Positions 23,061-35,170 of a stretch of 64,000 nucleotides of DNA are shown piece by piece (within the stretch, counting starts at the first letter, position 1; each line of letters opens with the position of its first letter). Source of the stretch: Boswellia sacra. Lineage: Eukaryota > Streptophyta > Magnoliopsida > Sapindales > Burseraceae. The position numbers were made by a program, and so were the translations under genes. The stretch spans positions 1-64,000 of the forward strand of contig SNVD02012930.1 in the NCBI GenBank assembly GCA_013180625.2, read 5' to 3'. The notes under the pieces are model-generated. The model was not told the origin of the DNA. It saw only the letters and a list, made by a program, of their open reading frames with translations, and searched no databases.

Positions 23061-23269
23061 AAACTGGGCTTCGAAGGAATTGATGAAGACGTTTGCGTTA
23101 TAAGTCTCATGGGGAAGACGAAGATTTTAAGCCCATGAAGGGAAGGTTCATCAAGTTCATCAAGGCCTAAGATATGAAGTATGTGGGAGCTACTGAACCA
23201 TGGGTTTTCAAGGGAAGGTTCATCAAGTTCATCAAGGCCTAAGATATCCTTCAAGCTGGAATCTCCAAG

Positions 23270-24560
23270 GGGAATGACTTGGTTGAGGAAATGGAGAAGA
23301 TGACCACCAAAGAGGAGAAGTCTCAAGATCAAGCACCGCCTATGGACCTATTCATCGATCTACCACCTTCATTGAGGAAGGAATCAAAGATGCATTTTAT
23401 GAGGATGTATTTGTGCCTAACCTTTTTAAAGAAGACGATATTTTTATGTTTTAAAATATGATGTAATAAAGAATCAGTTTGCTTACTTGTGTGATGTCTT
23501 TCCGAATGGCATTATGCATCATAATTTGCATTTCACTAGCATATTTGATATCTACACCATTCAAACTCATGATATTAAGCTTAGCACAGTCGAAAAACCT
23601 AAGAACATATGTATTGCACTTGATACAACTCCTGAAGAGAGAGAGAGAGATTTAAAAAATTATTAAAAAGACATGAAAAAGTCTTCGCTTGGTCCTACGG
23701 TGACATGCCTAGAATCGATAGAAGTATTGCTAAGCACCCGATTTCAATATATCCGCACATGAAGTCGGTCAAGCAGAAGTTGAGAAGGTTGAGATCAAAA
23801 TGGGCTCAAAAAATCAGGGAGGAAATCTCTAAACAGATTGAAGCTCAGTTTCTAGATGTGATGAAGTTTCTAGAATGGTTAGCCAACATCATGTCGGTGC
23901 CAAAGAAGGGTGGAAGGGTCTGAAAGTGTGTTGATTACCAAGATTTTAATAAGGCCTCACTGAAGACAATTTTCCTTTGCCTCACATTGATGTGTTAGTG
24001 GACAACACTACTGCCAGTGTGATATTTTCCTTTATAGAGGGGTTTTCAGGGTATAGCCAGATAATGATGGCCAGTGGAGACAAAATGAAAACAACCTTCA
24101 TTACAAAATGGGGAACCTACTATTACAGGGTGATACCCTTCGAGTTGAAGAATGCAAGGGCAACTTACCAATGGATGGTAATGACACTGTTTCATGACAT
24201 GATACATAGGGAGATAGAAGTCTATATGGATGACATGATAGTGAAATTCGAGACTCGAGAAGGTCACTTTGAAGCTTTCAACAGATTCCTGAATAGGGTG
24301 AAGAAGTACAAGTTGTGGCTGATAAATCTGAAGAAGTATGTCTTTGGACTGACCTCAGGGAAGCTGTCGGGGTTTATAGTTGGCAAGAAGGGGATAGACG
24401 TAAATCCATACAAGGTTAAGGCAATTACGGAGATGCCATCACACAAAAATCAAAAAAGAAGTTCGAGGGTTTCTTAGGAAGATTCAATATAACGGTCAAT
24501 TCATTGTCAAATTAACGATGATTTATGCATCGATCTTTAAGCTTCTAAACAATTGGTGGA
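23270..24560 (+). pseudogene. Reverse transcriptase of T1
   Basis: The RT upstream region (ERDLKKLLKRHEKVFAWSY-like, ~23.64-23.70 kb, frameshifted) is followed by DRSIAKHPISIYPHMKSVKQKLRRLRSKWAQKIREEISKQIEAQF, and after a stop and a frameshift by PHIDVLVDNTTASVIFSFIEGFSGYSQI, WGTYYYRVIPFELKNARATYQW and the catalytic YMDD at ~24.22 kb. The connection region VGKKGIDVNPYKVKAI comes before further frame breaks. The order and motifs are those of Tat-lineage gypsy RT. Confidence 0.8.
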
Positions 24561-24599
24561 GTGGAATGATTAGTGTTAAGAGGCATTTGAGAAGATTAA

Positions 24600-25480
24600 G
24601 AAGTACTTGTAGAATCCGCCATTCTTGAGATTGCCAAGACTTGGCAAGAATTTGATTCTCTACTTGGCTCTTCGGGAGGAGGCTATAGGTGCTATGCTGG
24701 CACAAGAAGATGAGAATGGTGTAGAACATGCTATTTACTATCTTAGGAAGAAATTGCTACCATACGGGATGAAGTATAGCTACATGAAGAAAACATGCTT
24801 AGCCATGGTATGGCTCTCAAAGAAATTAAGGCATTATTTTCAGTCTTATAAGATTAAGGTTGTCTTGAAGAAGGATCCAATGAAATATCTTTAAGAAGCA
24901 CCATCATTGGTGGGAAAGCTAGCATGATGGCTCGTCCAGTTGTCAAAATTTGACATCGAGCATGTCACCAAGAAGGTGGTGAAACGAAGAGCAGTAGCAG
25001 AGTATTAATTTGAGTGACTATGATGAACCATGGGAGTTGGATTTCCCTGATGAAAAACTAGGGTTAATCTTGGAAATAGGATGAAGGATGTTCTTTGACA
25101 GAGCTGTTAATCAAAATGGGGCTCGAGTTGGAGTTATTCTGGTCTCACCAACTAAAGAAGTTGTCCCTTTTGCTAAGAAGCTGGAGTTTAGAGTCACTAA
25201 TAATATGGCTGAGCACTAAGCCTATGCCTTTGGGTTAGAAATCGTGATTGCTATAAGCATCGATGAAACAGAAGTGCTGGGAGATTCAGAACTTGTCATC
25301 TCTCGAGCCACTGAAGATTGGGATCTATAGGAGGGAATGTTAAAACCGTACCTTGAGCATATTAGAAAATTGAATGAGAAGTTCAAGCAGTGCACCTTAA
25401 CCCATCTTCTTGGGAATAAGAATTGGAAGGTTGATGCTTCAGCCTCCTTAGCATCAGTATGGGCGAGTACTCAAGAGTTG
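24600..25480 (+). pseudogene. RNase H domains of T1
   Basis: First RNase H: LYLALREEAIGAMLAQEDENGVEHAIYYLRKKLLPYGMKYSYMKKTCLAMVW (24.65-24.82 kb). Second: RAVNQNGARVGVILVSP, FAKKLEFRVTNNMAEH, ALVISRA-like and THLLGNKNWKVDASASL (25.1-25.45 kb). Several stops interrupt them. They correspond to the blocks at 16.37-17.17 kb in T0. Confidence 0.75.
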
Positions 25481-25679
25481 TTGGTGAGATCAATAGTGAT
25501 ATCACAAGTATGGGGTCCTTGTTATATGGAACCCCATGTAATGAAGGCTAAAGTGGATGAGAAACCATGGTTCTATGACTTGAAGAGATACCTGGAAGAG
25601 AGGATTTTGCCAGATAAGGCTAAAAAGATAAGGTTGTATTGTGAAGGTTGGCCCAACAATTTACATGTCATCAGGGAGT

Positions 25680-26810
25680 GATGTATAAGAGAAAGCCAAA
25701 AAGGATGCAACTGAGGTATGTCAGTGAGAAAGAAGTTAGAAGGCTAATGGAGGAAATCCACAATGGTGTGGATCACATATGAATGGGCTAATGCTTGCCA
25801 AAAAGTTAATAAGGCAAGGCTTTTACTGGCTAACCATGGAGACAGATTGTGTCTAATTTATAAAGAGATGTCACCAGTGCTAGATCAATAGAAATTTGAT
25901 TCACCAACAACCTCTGGAGCTACAAGGAATGATAGCACCGTGGTCTTTTGTTGCATAGGGTATTCACATTATAGGCGAGATAAGGCCGTCAACCTCTAAT
26001 GGGCATCGTATATGGTAGTGGCAATTGACTACTTCACTAAGTGGATAGAAGCCAAGTCCCACAGTAAATCGGGGGCAAAGTAGATGACAAAGTTCATCGA
26101 GAAAAATGTCATTTACAGATTTGGAGTTCCATATCACGTCATGACTGATAATGGGATTTATTTCCAGGCTGAGACTAAAGCCTTATTTGAGAAACATAGG
26201 ATTGAACACCATAAGTCTTCTCCATATCGGCCACAAGCAAATAGAGTAATAGAAGCAACCAATAAAAACATCAAGAAGATGTTGGCCAAGACAGTGCAGA
26301 CATACAAAAATTAGGTAAAGAAAGCTATTGTTTGTGTTTTACGGTTATACAATAACACCCAGAAGTTCAACAGGCATGAAACCCTTCTCATTGGTATATG
26401 GTTCAAAAGCAGTCCTACCAATTGAGATGAAAATGAAATCAACAAGAGTTTTGATGGAAGCAAAAATGCCTGAAGGAAAGTGGGTTCACAATAGACGTGA
26501 ACAGTTGGCCTTGATTGATGAAAAAAGAATGAAGGCTAGATATCACATGCAATTGTACTAGAAACAGGTCACTCGAGCCTTTAACAAAGAAATAAAGGCA
26601 AGGAAGTTCAAAGAAGGGGAATTGTCCTTAAATAGGCCAGGCTAGTAATGTTTGATCCAAGAGAGAAGTTAAGGCCAACCGAAAGGGCCCATTCATTGTA
26701 ACAAAGGTCATGTCCAACAAAGCTTTCATCCAATCAGACATGGAAGGAAATGAGTTCACTGAGCCTAGTAACATGGACAGACTGAAGAAATACTATGTGT
26801 GACAAACAAA
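25680..26810 (+). pseudogene. Integrase of T1
   Basis: The zinc-binding region with KRCHQC (~25.87 kb) precedes a DDE core: a YMVVAIDYFTKWIEAKS-like strand (~26.02 kb, frameshifted), FGVPYHVMTDNGIYFQ with the second Asp, and SPYRPQANRVIEATNKNIKKML with the Glu (26084-26314). The C-terminal domain reads ALIDEKRMKARYHMQLY and later LVMFDPREKLRP (~26.65 kb). Stops and frameshifts are present. Confidence 0.8.
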
Positions 26811-26943
26811 AAGGAAGAAAAAAGTATAAGAGGAAAAATAATTAATCAGAAACTAGAAATGGCTGATTAATGATAGGAGTTGTCTCTCTGTACATATTTT
26901 TGCATAATGATAAAAGGACAACATCTAACATCTAAGCTAATAA

Positions 26944-28260
26944 TCAATGTTGTCTCTGCCTCTTCGATGGACTACGAATAGGCTCGCCATATCGCTAATG
27001 ACACTATCTAGCTCGAATGGCAGGATCAATAATGGAAGTCTGGAAAGTCACCCATTCCTTGCATCGATCGTCTGTTTTGATTTTAGGATTATGGAACAGA
27101 TTCCTCTCAATGGTCTGATGTGGCCAAGAATCCTTTACACGCTTTAGATAATTAGCAAACAGTCTCCCAGGATCGAAAGGAGTCAGCGAATCCATGATCA
27201 TCTGCTTAAGTCCATACTGCCAACACAGTCTAAGAGGATCATGGAATGAACTGTGGGTGAAACCTGCTAATGGCACACATGCAATATAGGTTCCGACTGT
27301 CACATGCTCTAACCTCCACCATGGACAGTGCCAATGAACCTAAGTATCTAGAATGACTTGAAGCCATAAAACCCAAGAACAACGTCTCTCAAGTCCTCGT
27401 ATGAAATCGAGGGCTGTAATAGAAAATATACCCCTTAGACAATGCTAGAATGGATAATCTCTCTTGTAACCAAATCTAAAAAAGTGAAAGGAAAAGAAAA
27501 ATAAGAAAAAGCCTACTAAGTCAAAAACCTAAAAAGATGACTTAGGCAAAAATTAAGACAAGCCCGCTAAGCTGAAAACCCAAAAAGGCAACTTAGGTGA
27601 AAGTTAGGGCATAGGAGAATAAGCCAGCTGAGTTGAAAACCCAAAAAGGGTGGCTTAGGTAGAAGTTAGGGCATAGAAGAAAAGCTAGTTGAGTTGAAAA
27701 CCCAAAAAGGGCTGCTCAGGGAAAAGTTGGGGCAATCTTGCTAAGTCGAAAACCAAAAGGGCGGCTTAGGTAAAAATCAGAGCATGAAAAAAAATGATAA
27801 ACTCCCTAAGTCAAAGACCTGAAAAGGCGGCGTAGACAAAATTTAGGGTTAAAAGAAAATTTTGAAGAAGTAGAAGACTACCATTGAGCCTCTGACTCAG
27901 ATTAATCCTAACTCAATCTCGTCTGATCAATGCCTTAGCTAGATTCAAGGGAACTGCTATGAAATTGGGTCCTATCTGATGGATGATGGTCAGAAGGTGC
28001 GGATCTCTGAGATCGTCTAATGAAACCAAAAGAGACTGTGCAAGGAGACAAAACTGAAAAAAGTGAAGCCAACCAGACGAGATCCTAACCTTCATTTCAA
28101 CAAAAGCATGATGGAAGATAATGCCACTCTACCGCCTCTCATATGAATACCTATGGCAGAAATCAGAAAGTCGAAGAAGTTGGCAAGATCAAACATTGAT
28201 GGTGTCTCAATAGTAGATAGAATGATGCTCTCAGAACTGGATGAATGACAATCAAGTATG
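26944..28260 (-). pseudogene. aORF1 of T1, C-terminal part, interrupted by T2
   Basis: Antisense to T1. Exon 2 reads VGTYIACVPLAGFTHSSFHDPLRL, FANYLKRVKDSWPHQTIERNLFH, KEWVTF and ends KRQRQH-stop at 26944. The intron (about 27470-27880) has a good TTTTTTAG acceptor, but the donor GT seen in T0 is mutated to AA. The exon 1 piece reads FCLLAQSLLVSLDDLRDPHLLTIIHQIGPNFIAVPL. T2 is inserted at 28260; the N-terminal codons continue at 40090. Frameshifted and not functional. Unknown family. Confidence 0.65.
27500..27860 (-). repeat. Minisatellite in the aORF1 intron (T1 copy)
   Basis: Five to six units of about 50-66 bases, plus-strand core CTAAGTCGAAAACCCAAAAAGG-CGGCTTAGGCAAAAGTTAGGGCA with variants. 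It occupies almost the whole intron, as in T0 and T2. Confidence 0.8.
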
Positions 28261-29856
28261 TGTAGACACTGACCTTTTTGAAGCTCGATAATGAACTGAT
28301 GATGAATGTTGGGTATAAAAAATGATCAAAATGCCCCTGAGGGCCAAGAAGAGAAGGGTGAGAAGAAGTTGGTGAATAGCCTTGAAAACTGACATGTGAC
28401 TTTGAAAAATCATAAAAATTAAAGTAGGACAAATCTGATGATGATCCATATACCATTACGAAGCTACAAATGTCTAGTTTTCATAAAAATTTACGGATCA
28501 CAAATCGGACTTGAATTCCAAAAGTTATGTGCAAAAAGAACAAAGGGCTGAAGGGACTACATCAAAGGATTACGAAAAAGGAAAGAGCTGAAGGGATATT
28601 GACCAGTCGGCCATCAAATAGCCACCCGGCTATTAGCTGATGGCCTATCGATTGTCAAATAGCTGCCCGACCATTTGGAGATGGCTGTCTAGCCTTTTGG
28701 GGCTTTTTTCTATAAATTAGTCGTGAAAACTTCCTATTCATCTTCACCCCCTCCTCTCTCTTTGCAATTCACACTGATTGTCGAATACAATCATCTTTCT
28801 CCCTCTTGAAGACGTGCTCGAGATTTAAACTTCAATTTATGAATCATGCTAGGAAAACTTACCAGGAAATAGCTAAGAGAACATGTTTAGAATCATGCTA
28901 GGAAAATTTAGAATCATGTTTTGATGAATGCTAGGAAATAGCATAGAATAGGTAAGAAATATCATTTTACCCTTGAATGCTATGATTGACGATTGTTTGA
29001 ATTAGGCTAGAATATGTCATGAATGCCATGTTTTAGGCTAGAAATGTCACGATAATTGATATGAATTATGCTACAATAGCAATAGGCAGAATTGCCAAGA
29101 TAGAATTTATCAAAATCTAGGCTAGAATGCCCTGATATTAGATTATGGCTTTGTTTCGATTATAATTTGTTTATTTATGAATGTATGAATATATCTTGAA
29201 TGATTGTATGATGCCATGAAAGAGGCTTAGTAAGGATTGAATAGACTCACATATGATGGTGAGGAATTCACTATTTATTGAGTCTCGAATTGAATATCTG
29301 GATAAGCATGAATATGCTTCGTATTGAATGTTTTAAATTGTATTAATATTTGAAGTATTAAAGTAGAATTCACTTTATTGTTGAATAATGACTGTTGTAA
29401 TCCTCTCCCTTTCCCCCATGTACGATGAAAATGTAATCTATTCTACTCCCTCTTTCTCTGTATGAATATACAAACTGTCATTGATTAAATAATCACATCA
29501 TATGCCTAAAATAGATAAAATGAATAGTGCGCACATAAAATGAATAATCAAAGTGGACTAAGTAATAATACGATTTATTTTTATTTGGTATTTTCCAATT
29601 GGAGGCTAGATACACATCCAAGCAGGTCGAGAGACTCGTACCTAACTTCCCAAACCCATCTCTGAAGGGATGAGGGTAGTTTAGGTCCCGAAGAGAGGGA
29701 TCAAATTGCCCTATTCATTCCTAACTGAATAAATGGGTGGCAACTCCTTTCTTCAGACATGCCCATGGCTCGTTTGTGCTCCCTTAAGCCTTGAAAAAGG
29801 CTTTCACATAGTGTTGTGGTCGTAAATGCTCTAGCGGGATGAAAGCCCCTTTCACA
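28261..29856 (+). repeat. 5' LTR of T2, 1596 bp
   Basis: Starts TGTAGACACTGACC and ends CTTTCACA. It is shorter than its partner because about 250 bases around 28830 (the part with TCTCTAAACCCGAAAGG in the 3' LTR) are deleted. The first 120 bases match the LTR at 38243 far better than those at 17986 or 46329. Confidence 0.85.
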
Positions 29857-30640
29857 GTGGCGACTCTACCAGGGATAAGAGAAGTTGATTTTGATCGAAA
29901 TACCAAATTCTAATACCTCGTGTTGGTATAATGAGTCCTTACATCACTACATATTTGCACACATTGAGCACGAATGGCCTAAAACTAGTTGTGTGGCATT
30001 GACATGAGAACTCTTTAGCTCCGTTCGACCCCGAGATGACTCATGTTGGTGTCATCACCTTTGAGCACGTACCACTGAATTGGTGTAAAAAGAGACCAGC
30101 CCAAGGGGGCATCTCTCACTTGAAAATGCCTAGGCCATTGGACCCTTGAGACTCAAGCCCATATAGATGACACTATAAATTTCCAATAAGATGAATATCC
30201 AAAACCCATGTTGAATTGCATGTCTATAGATGTTAATTCCCCGTTATTAGAATAACATTAGCTCAAACCTCATGGAACCATGAACAAATGCCACATGTCA
30301 AGTCACCCATGAGAATAAAATGGGAACATGTGCCATGAGTTAAGTTTAACATGATGTTTTGAAAATCATGTTGTGATAATCATGAAGAATCCAACATCAA
30401 CATGAATGTTAGGATTAGGAGAGAGAAAGAGAGTGTCTCGCATACCCATATCCCATGATGATGTCTTAGGAATAAAGCCTAAAATCCTAGGAATAGAGAC
30501 TTGACCTCACGTGTGTGGAAGGACTAAGGTTGGAAGGCTGAAAGCGTGTCTATACCCTTGTATGAGCATGCATCATATCATGCATGCATGTATGGAATTA
30601 AAACTTTTGTTTGCAGCCATTGTAGCTTGAAATAGATGAG
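29857..30640 (+). other. T2 primer site and 5' leader
   Basis: GTGGCGACTCTACCAGGGA follows the LTR. The leader shares blocks with the T1 leader and is noncoding. Confidence 0.6.
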
Positions 30641-31200
30641 ATGGATAACCAAAATGAAGAAATGGGACAACGAGGGACTCAAGTCATTAAGATTTTGAAA
30701 GAAATAGGTGAGCTAATTACAACCAAAATAGTCGACCAATACAAGAGGATCCATAAGATGAGTACGGACATAGAAGCACTGAAGCACCAAGTTGCCCACC
30801 TGACGGAGTTGTCTGCCCAAAGACTTGCTTCAACTTCAATGCCACTTCGATCATCACAAACTTTGGCCATTGAAGGAAGCCTGAGTCAATCCAGTGGGTT
30901 AACAAATCATCCAATGAAGTTTAGTGAATCGGGTGACCTTCATCCAAAGTATTCAAAGAACTTCACGCCTAATCAATGTTACTCCCTCTAGCATCAAAAC
31001 CTCCTCAAAATCCTCGTCTAGCCAATTAAAAGCATCATGGATATTATGCTTTTCACTAATTAACTAACCATGTTATAGACAATGTCATCGCCTCTGCCAT
31101 AAGATCCAAGACTTGTTTAATAAGGGCCAGATTCATGACCCAGAATTGCAAGAGCCTAACACAAGAAGCAACCCATTATCCAATCAGAGCTGAATACCTC
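30641..31200 (+). pseudogene. gag N-terminal and zinc-finger-region remnants of T2
   Basis: 30641-30991 is open: MDNQNEEMGQRGTQVIKILKEIGE...QYKRIHKMSTDIEALKHQVAHL, a predicted coiled coil. After a stop, a frameshifted segment around 31.08-31.16 kb reads CHRLCHKIQDLFNKGQI, typical of the gag C-terminus of Tat elements. The capsid core is missing here but appears, displaced, at 32.7 kb. Confidence 0.65.
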
Positions 31201-31218
31201 CTCCAATGACTAACATGA

Positions 31219-31927
31219 TTGGGTCAGGACCAAGTCATGAACTCTTTAGAAGAAAGTAGATCAAGCAGGGCCGACAAAGCCAAGAGAAGGGAGAAATCTA
31301 AGCTTGAACAATCCACTAGAAAGGCAGTCTCAAAGAAAAAACCCAAGGCTAAAGAGCCCATGGTTGAAGAATCCAAAGAAGAAGAGCCCAAGGAGATCAT
31401 TGAGAGGGTGGTAGATGAGCCCATTCCTTTGCCAGCCAAGATTCACACCAAGAAGGGTAGATGGACTAATATTATAGTGAAGGGAGTCAAGCAAAGCCTA
31501 GACCTCGAATTTGTGTACCTCAATGACTAAAAGGAGGAGAAGCTACAAAAAGAAGAAAATAAAGAAGTTAAGCTGCCTTTACTTAAAAGTGGATGGCTGA
31601 AAAAGGGGCTAGAAACGACCCACCACTAGGACTAGTTCCTTCCCACTGCATCCTTCCTTGTGTGTCAGAGATATAAAGCACCTAAAAGACTCAAGGTGAA
31701 GAAGGGTAGTGAAGCTAGGAAAGGGAAGCGAGTTGAGAGCTTTTGAGATAGCTTGCCTAGAAGGTGTAAGAAGGTAAGAGTTATGGGGATTTAGGATGAC
31801 ATCCCTAAAGTCAAGACGATTCCACTTTTGGGCTGACTATAGTAATGACAAAGAAAAAGAGGTGAGAGTTGAGGAAGAAATACATGAGGGGGAAACACTC
31901 AAGGGAGATAAAGAGAATGTCTAAGAA
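31219..31927 (+). pseudogene. gag-pol linker of T2
   Basis: A charged, low-complexity linker open from 31219 to 31530 (SRSSRADKAKRREKSKLEQ, KEIIERVVDEPIPLP, GRWTNIIVKGVKQSLDLEFVYL), then broken to 31.8 kb, where DDIPKVKTIP is still readable. It is homologous to 21.5-22.1 kb of T1. Confidence 0.6.
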
Positions 31928-32700
31928 GTGACAAAGAGTGGTAGATTGTATCATGAGAAAGAAAAGGAGAAACCAGCTAAGAAGACAGTTGAGAAGGGTA
32001 AAAAAGTTGCCAAGGAAGAAGAAGATCAAGTGATCAAGCAATTGAAAAAGACTCAAACAAATGCTAGCATTTGGGATTTACTTATATCATCCCAAGAGCA
32101 TAGAGAAGCCATGACGAACGCTTTTGCTGAGGTAAAGATATCAATGGCTACTACTACTAATGATATGTTGACCACTTTAACTGGAGGAGAAACCAAGGGG
32201 GTAAAAAAGAGGGGTATAATCACCTTTATCGATGAAGATCTACCTTTAGAAGGAAGGAATCATAACACACCATTGTTTATCACCGTGAAAATTGGTAGGA
32301 AAATAACTCCTTGCATAATGTTGGATAGCAGCTCTGCCATTAACGTTGTGCCTATGAAGATATTGCACAAGTTTGGGGTCAATGAAGATGAACTTGAGCC
32401 TTGTGAGATGGTGATCAAGGCCCATGATGACTCAAAAAGGAGTGCTATTGGGATATTCAAAGCCTTAATGAAAACTAGGGCAACTGAAGTCATGACAGAA
32501 TTCATAGTCCTCGACATTCCAGTCATATTTGCTACCTTGATGGGACGAGCATGGTTCTATCTGCTAGGTGGAGTCCCTTCCACTTTATATTAGCATATCT
32601 GATTCAACATGGATGAGAAGATTGTAACCATGCATGCAGCCTCAACTATTACACTAGCTGCTCTAAGCGTGAAAGTGGGAGAAATACGTTACATGGGAGG
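31928..32700 (+). pseudogene. Aspartic protease region of T2
   Basis: The longest coding stretch of T2 is 221 open codons: WDLLISSQEHREAMTNAF, GIITFIDEDLPLEGRNHNTPLFITVKIGRKITPCIMLDSSSAINVVPMKILHKFG, ...EFIVLDIPVIFATLMGRAWFYLLGGVPSTLY. The expected catalytic D-[ST]-G region reads DSSSA, so activity is doubtful. The frame stops at 32593, with homology to T1 up to the abrupt switch at ~32697. Confidence 0.7.
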
Positions 32701-33160
32701 AACTATCTGAACAATTCGTATTGATAGTAACCTTGAGGGACTTGCAGATAACTTGCTAAAAGCCCAACAAGACCTTCTCATAGTCCGTTGGAGGGCCAAA
32801 GTTGCCAAGATGACCACTAGACTTGTAGAGAAGGACCAGGTCCGCATGGTGATTAATGGAGCCCATACCTTCATCGGTGATAGACTTGAGGGACTTGCAG
32901 ATAACTTGCTAAAAGCCCAACAAGACCTTCTCATAGTCCGTTGGAGGGCCAAAGTTGCCAAGATGACCACTAGACTTGTAGAGAAGGACCAGGTCCGCAT
33001 GGTGATTAATGGAGCCCATACCTTCATCGGTGATAGACTAGAGGGCTTCCCAAACAAAAATATTTGAAGACTTGTATGAGCCCATACCTTCAGGCATCCA
33101 AATAGAAGATTTGGAGGCCAGCCAGAGGAGAAGCAACAGAAATCAAAAGTAGTATGATCA
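32697..33160 (+). pseudogene. Displaced gag capsid fragment of T2
   Basis: Directly after the protease the sequence jumps back to gag (AQQDLLIVRWRAKVAKMTTRLVEKDQVRMVINGAHTF), homologous to 21.19-21.49 kb of T1. At the joint both parental sequences share a TGGGAGG-like microhomology, as expected for template switching during reverse transcription. It contains the perfect tandem duplication described separately. Confidence 0.7.
32732..33037 (+). repeat. Perfect 153-bp tandem duplication in gag
   Basis: Units 32732-32884 and 32885-33037 are identical base for base. The period is 51 codons, so the frame is kept. The lack of any difference in a heavily mutated region marks it as the youngest change seen here (or an assembly artefact). 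Confidence 0.9.
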
Positions 33161-33179
33161 ATCCAGTGGGTCGAACAAT

Positions 33180-34480
33180 GATGATGCATAAGTGTATGCT
33201 CGATAAAAGACTTGATCGATAATGGGAGAATTCCTAATTTGGAGAGAGAATAATGATGCTTGAAATGCTTTATCTTAAGAATGATACAAGAGTTGTGTAT
33301 TCTTGTGATGATCATTGATAAAATCATGATACTCATTGGAAATAGATTTTTGGTAATACATGAGATTGTGTTGTTTGCATGCTTGACTCTTTTTGTTAGA
33401 TGAGTTTTATTCTTGATTCTTCAATCATTTGAGCACCATAGTTATGAAAATTGAACTTAATACCACTTAAAGAAACTTTATGTGAATAAGGCTTGATGTT
33501 TAGATCTTATAAGAGTCTAGAACCCATTCAATCACCACTTGAGGCGAAATCCTATGTGTTACAACAAAATAGAAGTGATTTTGGCCTTCTTTGGATTGAT
33601 TAAGCCTTTCAAGCCCACCTATGCTTGTTTCGTTGTCACTAGTATACCTCATTGAGCTAATCAAGCCTTTTCTTTACTAGACCACAAAATTTATCCTAAC
33701 ACCAAAAAATATTTTCCCTACATAGCAAGCTTCACTCCTAGCATATGAATATTCTAGAAAAGAGCATTGAGAGCCATGCTTATGGGAGAATGAAAGGAAG
33801 TCGACAAGTTTTTGTGCAATTTTGAGCTCGAAGAAGAATAAAAAGAAAAAGAGTAAAAAGAAAAAGAGTGCTAATCCCATTGCATGCAAATCGTAGGCGT
33901 GTAGGCTCTCAATTTTGAGCATTGAGAGCCATGCTTATGGGAGAATCAAAAGCAAAGCAAGTATAGTAGGTGAAAACTCAAAGTTTGGGGGGACAAAAGG
34001 AAGAAGTTGATGCTCTCAATTAAAACCTAGAATGGTTGTATGATAACCTTATAATTTCCTTTATCATACCTTGATCCTAGCCTATTATTACAAGCTTGAT
34101 AAAGCCCTAATGATCTTTAATGTTTTGATGAGCCCACATTATGGAGAGTGGTGTAAAAAACGGGCTTATAGTAGTCCTTCTATCTTTAGAGATTGATCAC
34201 TAGTTTCTATTTACATAAAGGTATCTGAGTTTCAACAAGTGAATTATGATTGGCTATACACACGCACACGATTAAATGAAACAATTCTAGCTTAGAGTCG
34301 AAATTGTGAACAATCACGATGTCAATGCATTACCATTAAGCTATTGAATTTGAGAAATTTTTTAGGAACTGGAATGTGAATTAAATTGATATACAACATA
34401 CATTCAGCATTTCAACTTGTTATTGGAGGATGTTGGGTTTACTGAAAATGTGTCGAAAAGAAGAAAATCTATCAACAGTT
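33180..34480 (+). mobile_element. Athila-type 3' noncoding fragment inside T2
   Basis: Contains CCACTTGAGGCGAAATCCTA, a GATTTTGGCC(T/A)TCTTTGGA block, AAGCCTTTT and the 'AAAGTTTGGGG' block in the same order as the Athila 3' noncoding region at 2900-4200. No Tat homology. It sits where RT-integrase would be expected, so it replaced, or inserted near, the lost pol. Confidence 0.55.
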
Positions 34481-34859
34481 TCAATTAAGGGTATAAAAGA
34501 AGCAACTTTGCCACCAATAGTAAAGTAACGCGATATATGGAGTTAACCATTTTGTCTAGCATGGATGTCTACAAAGAAGGAGGAATAATGCCTTTGAAGT
34601 TGGATGAAGAAATTCCCCATGATGATACTAAACTCTTTATACAGGAGGTAAAGAATTACCCATTCATCTTGAGAAGCAAAAAGAAGCAATGTGCAAAGAG
34701 TTGCCTATTCATCTTGAGAAAGAAAAGAAGCAAGAGGGCAACGAATTGCCCTAACCATCTTGAAAATTAAGGCAAATAAAATTAATTCAATCATCTTGAA
34801 GAAAGTGTAAGAAATGGTGTTAGAATGGATAGACACTTTTGTAGCCAAATGTGAAGAAA
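34481..34859. other. Unassigned T2 sequence with short repeats
   Basis: Includes an open stretch 34537-34770 with a repeated 'TTGCC(C)-CAT-CATCTTGAGAA' motif (period ~50). I do not recognise the protein and would not call a gene. A remnant of the aORF1 exon 2 start (CACATTTGGCTAC on the minus strand) lies at ~34850. Confidence 0.3.
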
Positions 34860-35170
34860 AAGCTTGGTAAGTCAAAAACCTGAAAAAGCCACTTAGGCAA
34901 AAATTAAGGCAACCCTGCTAAGCTAAAAACCCAAAAGGGTAGCTTAGGCAAAAGTTAGGGCATGAAGGAAAAGAAGAGAAAGCTCGATGAGTTGAAAACC
35001 CCAAAAGGATAGCTTAGGCAAAAGTTAGGGCATGAAAGAAAAGAAGAAAAAGCTCGCTGAGTTGAAAACTTGGAAATGGCAGCTCTAGCAAAGTTAGGGC
35101 AATCTCGCTAAGTCGAAAACCCGAAATGGGCAGCTTAACAAAAATTAGAACATAAGAAAAAAGGAGAAGA
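34860..35170 (-). repeat. Minisatellite in the aORF1 intron (T2 copy)
   Basis: Four to five units related to the arrays at 13975 and 27500 (core GCTGAGTTGAAAACCC-AAAAGGGTAGCTTAGGCAAAAGTTAGGGCATGAA). Two neighbouring units (~34955-35070) are almost identical, so unit turnover continues. Confidence 0.75.

Noticed and set aside
23270..26810. Endogenous pararetrovirus
   Set aside because: Integrase is present, LTRs with 5-bp target duplications flank the element, and no movement-protein-like domain is seen.
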